Shown: positions 33,480-41,659 of the stretch, piece by piece
Layout: every line of letters begins with the position of its first letter
Position numbering within the stretch: position 1 is the first letter of the stretch
From: JAKVBH01 sp049800955
GTDB taxonomy: Bacteria; Pseudomonadota; Alphaproteobacteria; Rhodobacterales; Rhodobacteraceae
NCBI RefSeq assembly: GCF_049800955.1
Contig: NZ_JBNAGA010000001.1
Coordinates: 2,149,501-2,213,500 of the forward strand
DNA: 64,000 bases
Direction: 5' to 3'
Translations under genes and position numbers: made by a program
The notes under the pieces: generated by a model
The model's database searches: none
Seen by the model: the letters and a program-made list of their open reading frames with translations, nothing else
Told to the model about the DNA's origin: nothing

Positions 33480-34181
33480 ATGGCCTTTTCGCTCCCTCCA
33501 AGCCTGTCTCCCGCAAATCTGCCCCGCAGCATCGAGGCCCGTGTCCCTGCAAAGATCCTGCGCGACATGACCAATCGCCTACGCTTTGGGTCTGAGGCCC
33601 CGTTGAGCGATGAATGCCTCTACGTCGATCCGGCCGAGATCACGCGGCTCTACACGCCCGGCAAAGGCGCACCCAACTTCCGGCGCGGCGACAGCGGACG
33701 CGTCGTCCCGGGAGAATGGGATACGCATCTGAGCCGTGAGGGCGGGAGCATCAAGTTTCGCGCCTGTCTGGCGCATTTCCGCGATGGCGTGCCTTGGGAA
33801 GAGACGGGCCTTTGGGAGGAGATGCGCGCGCGGATCGCGCGGCACGGCAGCTATGACGGGCTCAAGACGATGCAGGATATCCACGCCAGATACGCCGCAT
33901 TGGACAGGCTGGCCCAAGAGGCCCGGTCAACCGGGCGTCTCAAAAGCCGCGCCGAGCTGCCGAACGGGTATTTCCGGCGCGAACATGGCGGTATCTATGT
34001 CCACGTGACGCGCACGGGCGAAGTCGTCCGCGCGGGCGGTGGCCAACATCGCTTCGCCCTTGCCCGCGCTTTGGAGCTTCCCGAGATCCCGGTGCAACTG
34101 GGCGTGATCCACACCGGCGCGCTGGACATCGGCGCGCTGCGGGGCTTGCGGCGCTCGCGCTATGAGGCGGGGCGTGGATAA
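33480..34181 (+). CDS. Hypothetical protein with ParB-like C-terminal motif
   Basis: 233 residues, no signal peptide or membrane segment. The C-terminal third contains RTGEVVRAGGGQHRFALARA followed by LELPEIPVQLGVIH, the pattern of the ParB/sulfiredoxin-like fold (G-x-H-R-x-x-A-x-x-x-L), where in ParB the Arg contacts CTP phosphates. The N-terminal part is Arg-rich and unfamiliar. It starts 31 bases after the flavoprotein gene and ends overlapping the convergent acetyltransferase gene by 22 bases. Similar motifs are found in proteins of unknown role beside glycan or sulfotransferase loci; I would not assign it a chromosome-partitioning role. Confidence 0.6.
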   Translation: MAFSLPPSLSPANLPRSIEARVPAKILRDMTNRLRFGSEAPLSDECLYVDPAEITRLYTPGKGAPNFRRGDSGRVVPGEWDTHLSREGGSIKFRACLAHFRDGVPWEETGLWEEMRARIARHGSYDGLKTMQDIHARYAALDRLAQEARSTGRLKSRAELPNGYFRREHGGIYVHVTRTGEVVRAGGGQHRFALARALELPEIPVQLGVIHTGALDIGALRGLRRSRYEAGRG

Positions 34182-34675
34182 CGGAAGAAACGCTCTTCGA
34201 GACCATCCGTCGTCTCGTCATGGTCAAACAGAAAACCTGTGCGCGCCAGAAGTGTGAGGCTGGGCGCATTGCGCAAATCGGCAATCCCCCAGATCACCTG
34301 TGCCGGGCTCTGCGCGAAGATCAGACCCCGCGCCAAGACCACAGCCTCATGTGCGATGCCCCGTCCTTGGGCGCCGCGCGACAGGGTGATGCCCAGTTCC
34401 GCCTCCTTGGTATCTTGCGACAGAAAGAGCCCCATATCCCCGAGCAGCGCATTGCTTTGACCATCCGCGATGGCAATCTGCGCCCAATGCCCCGGGCGCA
34501 ACAAAGGCTCTGCTTTGGCGACATCTGCCAGAAAATGATGCGCTTGCGTCGCATCCATCGGTGGCCAGCTTTGGTATCGCGCCACCTCCGGATCGCTGCG
34601 GTAGGCGAGAAAAGCCTCAGCGTCGTCCACCGACATGCGCCGCAAGAGGCAGCGGGTTCCCCGCGCGAGTGTCAT
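34160..34675 (-). CDS. GNAT family N-acetyltransferase (RimJ/RimL-like)
   Basis: 171 residues. GNAT motifs: LLRRMSVDDAEAFLAYRSDP at the start, then WAQIAIADGQSNALLGDMGL and ELGITLSRGAQGRGIAHEAV, in which RGAQGRGIA is the acetyl-CoA pyrophosphate loop; IADLRNAPSLTLLARTGFLF matches the Asn-Ala-Ser motif of the RimJ/RimL branch. The start at 34675 gives the usual GNAT N-terminus; the longer frame runs into murD. It is 10 bases downstream of murD and takes the place where ftsW would be in a full dcw cluster. Substrate unknown. Confidence 0.8.
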   Translation of the reverse strand: MTLARGTRCLLRRMSVDDAEAFLAYRSDPEVARYQSWPPMDATQAHHFLADVAKAEPLLRPGHWAQIAIADGQSNALLGDMGLFLSQDTKEAELGITLSRGAQGRGIAHEAVVLARGLIFAQSPAQVIWGIADLRNAPSLTLLARTGFLFDHDETTDGLEERFFRYPRPAS

Positions 34676-34685
34676 GCCACCTGCC

Positions 34686-36089
34686 TCACGCCTCAAGCCC
34701 CGCGCGCACACAGGCGATGAAATCCTCGCCGCGCAATTCGAAATTGTCGTATTGGTCAAAGCTTGCGGCCGCAGGCGCCAGCAAGACTGTATCGCCGGGC
34801 TCCGCCTCTGCCATGGCCTGTGCGACAGCCTTGGCCATGGTGGTGCAGACCTCCGCGTCTACCCCCTTGAGGTCCATGGCGAACCCCGCCGCCTCGCGCC
34901 CGATCACATACGCCTTGCGGACATGTCCGAGCCCGTCACCCAGTCCGCCCAAACCGCCTTCCTTGGCCAGCCCGCCGCAAATCCAGCGGATGTTCTGGAA
35001 CGCCATCAATGCTTTGGCCGCACTGTCCACATTGGTGGCTTTGCTGTCGTTCACATAAGTGACGCCCCCGGCCTCCGCGATGCGTTGCGAGCGGTGTGGC
35101 AACCCGCCAAAGCTTTGAAACGCCGCTTCGATCTGGCGCGGCGCGAGGCCCAGACAGCGGCAGGCCGCATAGGCCGCGCAGGCATTTTGGTGGTTGTGCT
35201 GCCCGGGCAGTCCGGAGATGGCGCGCAGATCGATGCTGCCTGTTTGTTTGCCCTTGCGATATTCGCTGAGAAAGCCTTTGCGTGCAAAAACCTGCCAGCC
35301 CGGCCCTGTGAGCTTGCGGGTCACTGACAGGCGCAGCACGCGGTCGTCACCGGGCGCTTCGCTGAGCTGGTTGGCCAGAATCTGCCCTTCAGCTTCATCA
35401 ACACCGATGATCGCACGATCGGGCCCCCCTTCCGCGAATAGCCGTCGTTTGGCCGCGAAATACCCGCCCATGCCGCCGTGGCGATCCAGATGATCTGGCG
35501 AGAGATTGGTGAACACGGCGATGTCAGGCGTGAGCGCGCGGGCGAGCTCGGTTTGATAGGAGGACAGCTCCAGCACGATGACGCCACCGTCACCCGGGGG
35601 ATCAATATCCAGAACACCGCGGCCTATGTTGCCCGCCAGCTGGCTTTCGCGGCCGCTGTGCTCCAGCACATGTTGGATGAGCGTCGAGGTCGTGGATTTC
35701 CCATTGGAGCCCGTGACGGCAATCACGCGCGGCGGGCTTTCAAACTGGCTCCACTCAGGCGTGGCCAGTGAGCGGAAAAAGAGCCCGATATCATTGTCGA
35801 CAGACACGCCCGCCGCCAGCGCCGATGCGATCACCGGGTTGGGCGCAGGATAGAGATGCGGAATGCCCGGCGAAGTAATCAGGCAGGTGATATTCTCCCA
35901 GACCGCTCCGCGAGACAGATCCCGGATCTCAAACCCGTCTTGCGCCGCCGCGTCGCGCGCTTGAGGGTTGTCATCCCAACAGATGGGTCTCGCTTTACCC
36001 GCGCGCAGCGCCCGTGCCGCCGTCAGCCCCGAGCGCCCCAACCCCAGCACGGCCACGCGTGCGTTCTCAAATCCCCGTACTGGTATCAT
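34686..36089 (-). CDS. murD: UDP-N-acetylmuramoyl-L-alanine--D-glutamate ligase
   Basis: 467 residues, cytoplasmic Mur ligase adding D-Glu. N-terminal VAVLGLGRSGLTAARAL is the UDP-binding Rossmann-like domain; central P-loop VIAVTGSNGKSTTSTLIQHV; then SSYQTELARAL, FTNLSPDHLDRHGGMGGYFA with carbamylated-Lys type residues, and C-terminal INDSKATNVDSAAKAL-type VNDSKATNVDSAAKALMAF. The start at 36089 has GAGGG five bases upstream. It is separated from mraY by the BciB-like gene, unlike the usual mraY-murD adjacency, and no ftsW follows. Confidence 0.97.
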   Translation of the reverse strand: MIPVRGFENARVAVLGLGRSGLTAARALRAGKARPICWDDNPQARDAAAQDGFEIRDLSRGAVWENITCLITSPGIPHLYPAPNPVIASALAAGVSVDNDIGLFFRSLATPEWSQFESPPRVIAVTGSNGKSTTSTLIQHVLEHSGRESQLAGNIGRGVLDIDPPGDGGVIVLELSSYQTELARALTPDIAVFTNLSPDHLDRHGGMGGYFAAKRRLFAEGGPDRAIIGVDEAEGQILANQLSEAPGDDRVLRLSVTRKLTGPGWQVFARKGFLSEYRKGKQTGSIDLRAISGLPGQHNHQNACAAYAACRCLGLAPRQIEAAFQSFGGLPHRSQRIAEAGGVTYVNDSKATNVDSAAKALMAFQNIRWICGGLAKEGGLGGLGDGLGHVRKAYVIGREAAGFAMDLKGVDAEVCTTMAKAVAQAMAEAEPGDTVLLAPAAASFDQYDNFELRGEDFIACVRAGLEA

Positions 36090-36117
36090 CCGGCCCTCAT
36101 TGCGCATCACCCTGCCC

Positions 36118-36162
36118 CGCTGGGGCTCTGCCCCAGACCCCGAGGTATTTGGAGACAAAAGA
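36118..36162 (+). repeat. Dispersed hairpin-plus-tail repeat
   Basis: Hairpin TGGGGC-TCT-GCCCCA (36121-36135), then GACCCCGAGGTATTTGGAGA and CAAAAGAAG. The same cassette layout (GGGGGC-TCT-GCCCCC, spacer, GGGATGTTTTTGGCAAGAGG) occurs at 58856-58912. It lies between the BciB-like gene and murD, antisense to both. Confidence 0.6.
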
Positions 36163-36211
36163 AGAGCAGCAGCCAAGAGCTACTCCCCAAGACCTAGAGG
36201 TGCAAGCAGGC

Positions 36212-37441
36212 TCAGTTGTCCTCGCGCACCTCATCCTTCCCGGGCGCAAGTCCATATCGCGCGGCAAGGCGCCAGATATGGTTGGGGATCATGTTTTTCA
36301 TCTTTGCCGGATGGGCCCGACGCAGATGCAGGATGGACTCGATAGCCTTCATCTCAACGCGAGCACGCGCGAATTCCAAGCCACGCGGGCCTGTGCGCGG
36401 TTGCAGAAAGCTCACCAAAGGGCGCAGAACCTTTGGCAAGCGCCGCAACGGCATGCCGCCTGCCGCGCGTTCTGTGTTGGTCAGAAAGCCTTTGACAGCC
36501 GCCTCACGCTTGCCTTTATCCGTCAATGGCCGCGTCTTGAGATGTTCGCCAAGTGCGTCGAGCATGATCTGCCCCTGCGCATTACGCACGATGATCCATT
36601 GATCGCCATCTCCGCCCATATAACCCACGGTCACATCCGCCAAGCGGTTGGTGTAATCCACGCAGGTCTTGCAGGTCATCGGGAAAAAGTCCGATGGAAG
36701 ATCTGAGATGGGCAAGGAAAGAAACGGGATTGTCCGAGGTTTGCGACCATCATCAAACCGCAACTCGACGCGGTAATCGGCGCGAAACTCCAGATAGGAG
36801 ATTGTCTCGGGTTTCTTGTCGAGCAACTCGAGGAACTTGTGGAAATTCGGGGTTGTCGTGTTGTCCGAACACGGGGTGCCGATGATGTAGAGCGCCTCAA
36901 GGCCCAGCTCATGTTCCATCGCGCGCAGGGCATGGACCTGGCAGGGGATCCCCACGACCGCCAACCGCCGATAGCCTGCGTCAAGTGCGGGATGCAGCAG
37001 TGCGAGCAAGGGGCCAAACCCCATGCGCATGCCCCGACATTGGGCCATATCCTCCGCTTCAGTCACGATCACAGGGCGCGGTTTCCAGCGATCTTTCGGG
37101 TCCGGTGCAGTGGCCAGAACCGCATCGACAATGCCCGCGCGCAACAGCATCGCGGCGAGGCCAGTTGTCAGCCCGCTCCATTGCGCGCCTTCGGCCGCCG
37201 GCTCCAGACGCGCGCACAGCATGGAGCGCGAGACGCCAAAATACACCTCTTCTCCCTCGTCTTTCGCGCGGCGCCCGTGCACTTTGGTCTCGATTCCGGG
37301 GTAGTCAGGCTGGATAAACTGGCACACGCGCCCACAGGCTTTGCCATCGCCCAATCGGCTCACACCGCAATCCGTGCACAATCCCGGCCTCGGTCCACCC
37401 GTTAAAGGCGGCGCGAACAACCCCTGCGTTCTGTCCAACAT
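36212..37441 (-). CDS. FrhB/FdhB-family iron-sulfur flavoprotein, BciB-like (candidate divinyl chlorophyllide 8-vinyl reductase)
   Basis: 409 residues. Four N-terminal Cys in LCTDCGVSRLGDGKACGRVC and a later pair in MTCKTCVDYTNRLADVTVGY are the iron-sulfur ligands of the coenzyme F420 hydrogenase beta-subunit family; VGIPCQVHALRAM and IIGTPCSDNTTTPNF are conserved family segments, with FAD binding expected. In phototrophs, BciB reduces the 8-vinyl group of chlorophyllide and HCAR is a relative. Here a perfect TGT-N12-ACA palindrome begins 24 bases upstream of the start, as expected for a PpsR/CrtJ-controlled bacteriochlorophyll gene. The gene interrupts mraY-murD and is bounded by a terminator. 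The specific reaction is inference; homologues also exist in non-phototrophs. Confidence 0.65.
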   Translation of the reverse strand: MLDRTQGLFAPPLTGGPRPGLCTDCGVSRLGDGKACGRVCQFIQPDYPGIETKVHGRRAKDEGEEVYFGVSRSMLCARLEPAAEGAQWSGLTTGLAAMLLRAGIVDAVLATAPDPKDRWKPRPVIVTEAEDMAQCRGMRMGFGPLLALLHPALDAGYRRLAVVGIPCQVHALRAMEHELGLEALYIIGTPCSDNTTTPNFHKFLELLDKKPETISYLEFRADYRVELRFDDGRKPRTIPFLSLPISDLPSDFFPMTCKTCVDYTNRLADVTVGYMGGDGDQWIIVRNAQGQIMLDALGEHLKTRPLTDKGKREAAVKGFLTNTERAAGGMPLRRLPKVLRPLVSFLQPRTGPRGLEFARARVEMKAIESILHLRRAHPAKMKNMIPNHIWRLAARYGLAPGKDEVREDN

Positions 37442-37464
37442 GTCAACTTAATCCTATCGCAATA

Positions 37465-37482
37465 TGTAAACTTTAGTTTACA
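37465..37482. promoter_or_regulatory. Candidate PpsR/CrtJ operator
   Basis: TGTAAACTTTAGTTTACA: TGT-N12-ACA with perfect 8-bp arms and a 2-base centre, 24 bases upstream of the BciB-like start on the minus strand. It matches the consensus spacing of the photosynthesis repressor PpsR (CrtJ). No second site was found nearby; PpsR often uses pairs. Confidence 0.55.
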
Positions 37483-37500
37483 GTGCGCAAAAAAGCAATG

Positions 37501-37512
37501 CGACAATTGTCG
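37501..37512. promoter_or_regulatory. 12-base perfect palindrome upstream of the BciB-like gene
   Basis: CGACAATTGTCG, 60 bases upstream of the BciB-like start, 18 bases beyond the TGT-N12-ACA site. It may be a second operator; there is no match to a known consensus that I can name. Confidence 0.3.
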
Positions 37513-37523
37513 GACCTGCCATT

Positions 37524-37545
37524 CACAAAAGGCTCTAGCAGAGCC
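37524..37545 (-). terminator. Intrinsic terminator after mraY
   Basis: Stem GGCTCT-AGC-AGAGCC (37531-37545) followed on the minus strand by TTTTGTG, 68 bases after the mraY stop. It separates the upstream mur operon from the BciB-like gene. Confidence 0.65.
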
Positions 37546-37612
37546 AGCGGCACGCGACGCTGACTTTTGGCAAAACCTGCGATGGATTTATGGCACGGGT
37601 GAGCAGACTGCC

Positions 37613-38695
37613 TCAGCGCACTTTGAGTGTCGCCAAGCCAATGATCGCGAGGATCAGCGAGATGATCCAGAAGCGGATGACGATCTGAGGCTCCGCCCAA
37701 CCCTTCTTTTCAAAGTGATGGTGGATCGGCGCCATGAGGAATACGCGCTTGCCCGTGCGCTTGAAATACAGCACCTGGATAATGACGGAGAGCGCCTCAA
37801 CTACAAACAAGCCACCGACGATCCCCAGAACGATCTCGTGTTTCGTGGCCACGGCAATCGCGCCCAAAGCGCCCCCGAGCGCAAGCGAGCCAGTGTCTCC
37901 CATAAACACCGCCGCGGGGGGCGCGTTGTACCACAAAAAGCCCAAGCCGCCGCCAAAAAGGCCTGCGGCAAAGATCAGGATCTCGCCTGTACCGGGCACG
38001 TAATGCACGTCGAGATATTCGGTAAAATCAACCCGGCCCACAGCATAGGCGATGACCCCTAAGGTCCCTGCGGCAATCATCACCGGCATAATCGCCAACC
38101 CATCCAGACCATCCGTGAGGTTCACCGCGTTGGCCGCGCCAACGATCACGAACATGGCAAAGGGGATGAACAAAAAGCCCATGTTTACAAGCGTGTCTTT
38201 CAAGACCGGCAGGGCCAGTTTGAATTGCAGCTCTTCAGGATGGTATTGCGCGGCCCAATAGGCCGCAACGCCCGCAATCAGAAAACCCAGCGCCAAGCGC
38301 ACGCGCCCGGGCACGCCGCTGGTATTCTGTTTGGACACTTTTGCGTAATCATCGACAAAACCAATCAGGCCAAAGGAAAGCGTCACGAAAAGCACCATCC
38401 AGACGTAGGGATTGTCCCACCGGGCCCAAAGCAGCGTCGAGGTGACAAGCGCGCCCACGATCAGCAACCCGCCCATGGTCGGCGTGCCGGCCTTCACAAA
38501 GTGGCTTTCGGGGCCGTCATCGCGAATGGGCTGGCCCTTGCCTTGCCTGCGCCGCAACACATTGATGAGCGGACGACCGAAGAGAAAGCCGAAAATCAAC
38601 GCCGTCATGAAGGCGCCACCGGCGCGGAATGTGATGTAGCGGAACAGGTTGAAGAAATCCCCACCGTCGGAAAGTGCCGTCAACCAATAGAGCAT
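37613..38695 (-). CDS. mraY: Phospho-N-acetylmuramoyl-pentapeptide-transferase
   Basis: 360 residues, integral membrane enzyme with about ten helices that makes lipid I. Hallmarks: AGTPTMGGLLIVGALVTSTLL, GFVDDYAKVSKQNTSGVPGR (catalytic Asp pair), ANAVNLTDGLDGLAIMP, VFMGDTGSLALGGALG and the cytoplasmic MAPIHHHFEKKGWAEPQIV. Length normal. It starts 20 bases after murF and is followed by a terminator, so the dcw transcript from mraZ probably ends here. Confidence 0.98.
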   Translation of the reverse strand: MLYWLTALSDGGDFFNLFRYITFRAGGAFMTALIFGFLFGRPLINVLRRRQGKGQPIRDDGPESHFVKAGTPTMGGLLIVGALVTSTLLWARWDNPYVWMVLFVTLSFGLIGFVDDYAKVSKQNTSGVPGRVRLALGFLIAGVAAYWAAQYHPEELQFKLALPVLKDTLVNMGFLFIPFAMFVIVGAANAVNLTDGLDGLAIMPVMIAAGTLGVIAYAVGRVDFTEYLDVHYVPGTGEILIFAAGLFGGGLGFLWYNAPPAAVFMGDTGSLALGGALGAIAVATKHEIVLGIVGGLFVVEALSVIIQVLYFKRTGKRVFLMAPIHHHFEKKGWAEPQIVIRFWIISLILAIIGLATLKVR

Positions 38696-38715
38696 TGCTC
38701 GTCCCTCATCACATC

Positions 38716-40140
38716 TTATTGTGTTTCGCCATGGCCCATTTTGCGGATCGCGTCAACAACAGCGGCCAATCCGACAGAGAGCGATCCCTTGACCATGACC
38801 ACATCCCCCGCATCCAGGCGGCGCGGCAATTGCTCTGCCATCTCCGCGGCTGTTTCAGCCCACACTCCTTGCCGGGCCTCAGGCAGCGCGGCATGCAAAT
38901 GCCGGGTCAGCGGACCTACGCAATGGACCTGATCCAGGATTTGCACGCATTCGAGCTTTGCGACATCCGCATGCAAGGCGGCCGCAGTCTTGCCCAGCTC
39001 TTTCATATCGCCCAGAACCGCAATGCGGCGTCCTTTGGACACACGCCCAATGTCATGGCGAACCTCTGCAGCGGCCAAGACCTCCAACGCGGCGGCCATA
39101 GAGGTCGGGTTGGCATTGTAGCTGTCATCAAGAAGTGTCAGCACCGCCTCGGCATTGCCCGCATCCAGCGCGATCTCTTCGCGCACGCCGCGCCCGGCGT
39201 AGGGGCGCCACTGGCCCAAGGCAGTGGTGGCGCGGGCCAGATCACCGCCCACCCCGGCGACGCAGGCCATCGCGCCCAAGGCATTCATGGCGAAGTGGCG
39301 CCCGGCGCTTTGGATCTTGTAGAGCACAGGACCACTGGGGACGCGCGCTTGTGCGATGGTGGTTTCGCCCTCGAGCAATACCTCGCCCAAGGCATAATCC
39401 GGCGCGTTGGTTCCAAACCAAAGCGCCTCAGACGCGTGCCGACCGGCAAAGTCCCTCAAAATGGGCGCGGTTTCGATATCAGCGTTCAACACTGCAATAC
39501 CCGCAGGCTCGAGCCCCTCAAGGATTGAAGCCTTTTCACGGGCGATCCCCTCGATGCTCTCAAACGCTTCCAGATGCGCAGGGGCAACCGTTGTGACCAT
39601 GGCCACATGGGGCCGCGCAAGTCGTGCCAGCGGGGCAATCTCACCGGGCGCATTCATCCCGATCTCGATGACGGCGAACTCTGTCTCGCGCGGCATGCGG
39701 GCCAGCGTCAGGGGCACTCCCCAATGATTGTTGTAGCTTGCCTCGGCCGCATGGGTCCGGCCTTGCGCGGCCAGCATCGCGCGCAGCATCTCCTTGGTCG
39801 AGGTCTTGCCCACCGACCCGGTAATGGCGATCACCTTGGCCTCTGTGCGCGCCCGCGCCGCCCGGGCCAGATCTTCGAGGCCTGTCAAAACGTCAGGCAC
39901 GACGAGCAAGGGCGCGTCCGCCGGGACGTCATCGGGGATGCGCGACACCAAAGCGGCCCCAGCACCCGCTTGCAAGGCTTGGGCCACGAAGTCATGCCCG
40001 TCCCGGGCCGCCTTGAGCGCCACGAACAACTCTCCGGGCGCAAGCGTGCGTGTGTCAATCGACACGCCGGTAACGGTCCAATCTCCCTGCGCCACGCCGC
40101 CTGTAGCGGCAACGGCCTCTTCGACATTCCACAACGTCAT
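38716..40140 (-). CDS. murF: UDP-N-acetylmuramoyl-tripeptide--D-alanyl-D-alanine ligase
   Basis: 474 residues, cytoplasmic Mur ligase completing the pentapeptide. VSIDTRTLAPGELFVALKAA is the N-terminal UDP-binding domain, VIAITGSVGKTSTKEMLRAM the P-loop, then HNNxWGVPLTL-type YNNHWGVPLTLARMP, EIGMNAPGEIAPL and LDDSYNANPTSMAAALEVLA. The ATG at 40140 overlaps the murE stop by four bases (ATGA), the normal coupling in dcw clusters. Confidence 0.97.
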   Translation of the reverse strand: MTLWNVEEAVAATGGVAQGDWTVTGVSIDTRTLAPGELFVALKAARDGHDFVAQALQAGAGAALVSRIPDDVPADAPLLVVPDVLTGLEDLARAARARTEAKVIAITGSVGKTSTKEMLRAMLAAQGRTHAAEASYNNHWGVPLTLARMPRETEFAVIEIGMNAPGEIAPLARLARPHVAMVTTVAPAHLEAFESIEGIAREKASILEGLEPAGIAVLNADIETAPILRDFAGRHASEALWFGTNAPDYALGEVLLEGETTIAQARVPSGPVLYKIQSAGRHFAMNALGAMACVAGVGGDLARATTALGQWRPYAGRGVREEIALDAGNAEAVLTLLDDSYNANPTSMAAALEVLAAAEVRHDIGRVSKGRRIAVLGDMKELGKTAAALHADVAKLECVQILDQVHCVGPLTRHLHAALPEARQGVWAETAAEMAEQLPRRLDAGDVVMVKGSLSVGLAAVVDAIRKMGHGETQ

Positions 40141-41612
40141 GCACCCAACCCATCCAATGCCGCGACTGCGATCGAGGCTTGTTCCACATCATCGAAGGGA
40201 TGTTTCGTCCCGGCGATCTCCTGCCCGGTCTCATGGCCTTTGCCGCAGATCAAAAGCGCATCACCCGGCCCCAGCGCATCAACGCCCAAGAGGATCGCCT
40301 TGGCGCGATCCCCCTCCTCGGTGGCCTCGGGGCAACCTTCGCGCACGGCAGCGCGGATCGCCGCAGGGTCTTCGGAGCGCGGATTGTCATCGGTGACGAT
40401 CACCTGATCTGCATGGGCTGCAGCCGCCTGCCCCATCAGGATGCGCTTGCCTGCGTCGCGATCCCCGCCAGCGCCGACAATCGCCACGAGCCGTCCCATC
40501 ACATGGGGCCTGAGCGCCGACAGCGCGGTTTCAATCGCATCGGGCGTGTGCGCGTAATCCACGAAGACGGCAGCACCGTTGGCCCGGGTGGCTGCGAGCT
40601 CCATGCGGCCGCGCACGCCCTTGAGATCGCCCAATGTGTCAAAGACACGGCCCGGGCTCTCGCCCGCGCCGATCACAAGCGCCGCCGCCAGAAGCACGTT
40701 TTCCGCCTGAAACCCGCCAATGAGGTTCAGCCGCACCTGCTGGGCTTTTCCAGCAAAGGAAAAGCGCAAGTCCTGCCCTGTCGCATCAAATCTGGCGTGC
40801 AGCAGCTGCAAATCACAGCCTTCCTGCTTGCCAACCCGCATAATGCGCTGGCCCCGCGCCTTGGCGCCCGGCGCCACACGGGCGACAGCGGTGTCCTCAA
40901 TGTTCAGCGCAACGATCCCATCTTCAGGCAACACGCGCGAGAAAAGCGCCTCCTTGGCCGCGAAGTACGCCTCAAACGTGCCATGATAATCCAGATGATC
41001 CTGCGTGAAGTTTGTGAAACCCGCGGCCGTGAGATGCACCCCGTCCAGGCGGCGTTGATCGAGCCCATGCGAGGAGGCCTCCATGGCGCAATGAGTCACG
41101 CCTGCCTCAGCCGCTGCGGCCAGCGCGCGGTGCAGGGTTATGGGCTCGGGGGTTGTGTGTTGCAGCGGAAATTCCCAGGCGCCCTCAACCCCGGTCGTGC
41201 CCAGATTGACCGCTTTGTGATCCAGCAACATCCAGATTTGACGGCAAAAATTCGTCACGGACGTTTTGCCATTGGTCCCGGTGACCGCGATAATTTTCCT
41301 GGGTTGCGCGCCAAACCAGAGCGCGCTGGCATGGGCGAGCGCCTGACGCGGATCTTCGACAACAACCAGGGCTGCGCCGCTCTCAGCAAGCTCGGCCTCA
41401 GCGATTGCGGCGCCATCACGATCCGTGAGGATGGCTGCCGCGTCCATGCGCAAGGCATATTGGATGAACTCGCCGCCATGCACCCGGCTTCCCGGCAAGG
41501 CGGCAAAGAGTGTTCCGGGCGTGACCTCACGGCTATCAACAGCCAAGCCCGTGATCCGGGCCTCCGCGCCGCCACGCGCTGTCAGACCCAGCTCCGCCAA
41601 TGTCTTGCTCAT
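40137..41612 (-). CDS. murE: UDP-MurNAc-tripeptide synthetase (meso-diaminopimelate adding)
   Basis: 491 residues. VDSREVTPGTLFAALPGSRVHG begins the UDP-binding domain; the P-loop is AVTGTNGKTSVTNFCRQ; then HTTPEPITLHRALAAA, SSHGLDQRRLDGVH and NFTQDHLDYHG. DDNPRSEDPA carries the DNPR motif that selects meso-diaminopimelate over lysine, as expected for a Gram-negative wall. It follows ftsI by 47 bases that contain repeated CCTGCC but no gene. Confidence 0.97.
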   Translation of the reverse strand: MSKTLAELGLTARGGAEARITGLAVDSREVTPGTLFAALPGSRVHGGEFIQYALRMDAAAILTDRDGAAIAEAELAESGAALVVVEDPRQALAHASALWFGAQPRKIIAVTGTNGKTSVTNFCRQIWMLLDHKAVNLGTTGVEGAWEFPLQHTTPEPITLHRALAAAAEAGVTHCAMEASSHGLDQRRLDGVHLTAAGFTNFTQDHLDYHGTFEAYFAAKEALFSRVLPEDGIVALNIEDTAVARVAPGAKARGQRIMRVGKQEGCDLQLLHARFDATGQDLRFSFAGKAQQVRLNLIGGFQAENVLLAAALVIGAGESPGRVFDTLGDLKGVRGRMELAATRANGAAVFVDYAHTPDAIETALSALRPHVMGRLVAIVGAGGDRDAGKRILMGQAAAAHADQVIVTDDNPRSEDPAAIRAAVREGCPEATEEGDRAKAILLGVDALGPGDALLICGKGHETGQEIAGTKHPFDDVEQASIAVAALDGLGA

Positions 41613-41659
41613 GCCTGCGCCGTCCCCCGTCTTGCCTGCCTCACCTGCCTTGCAAGGCT

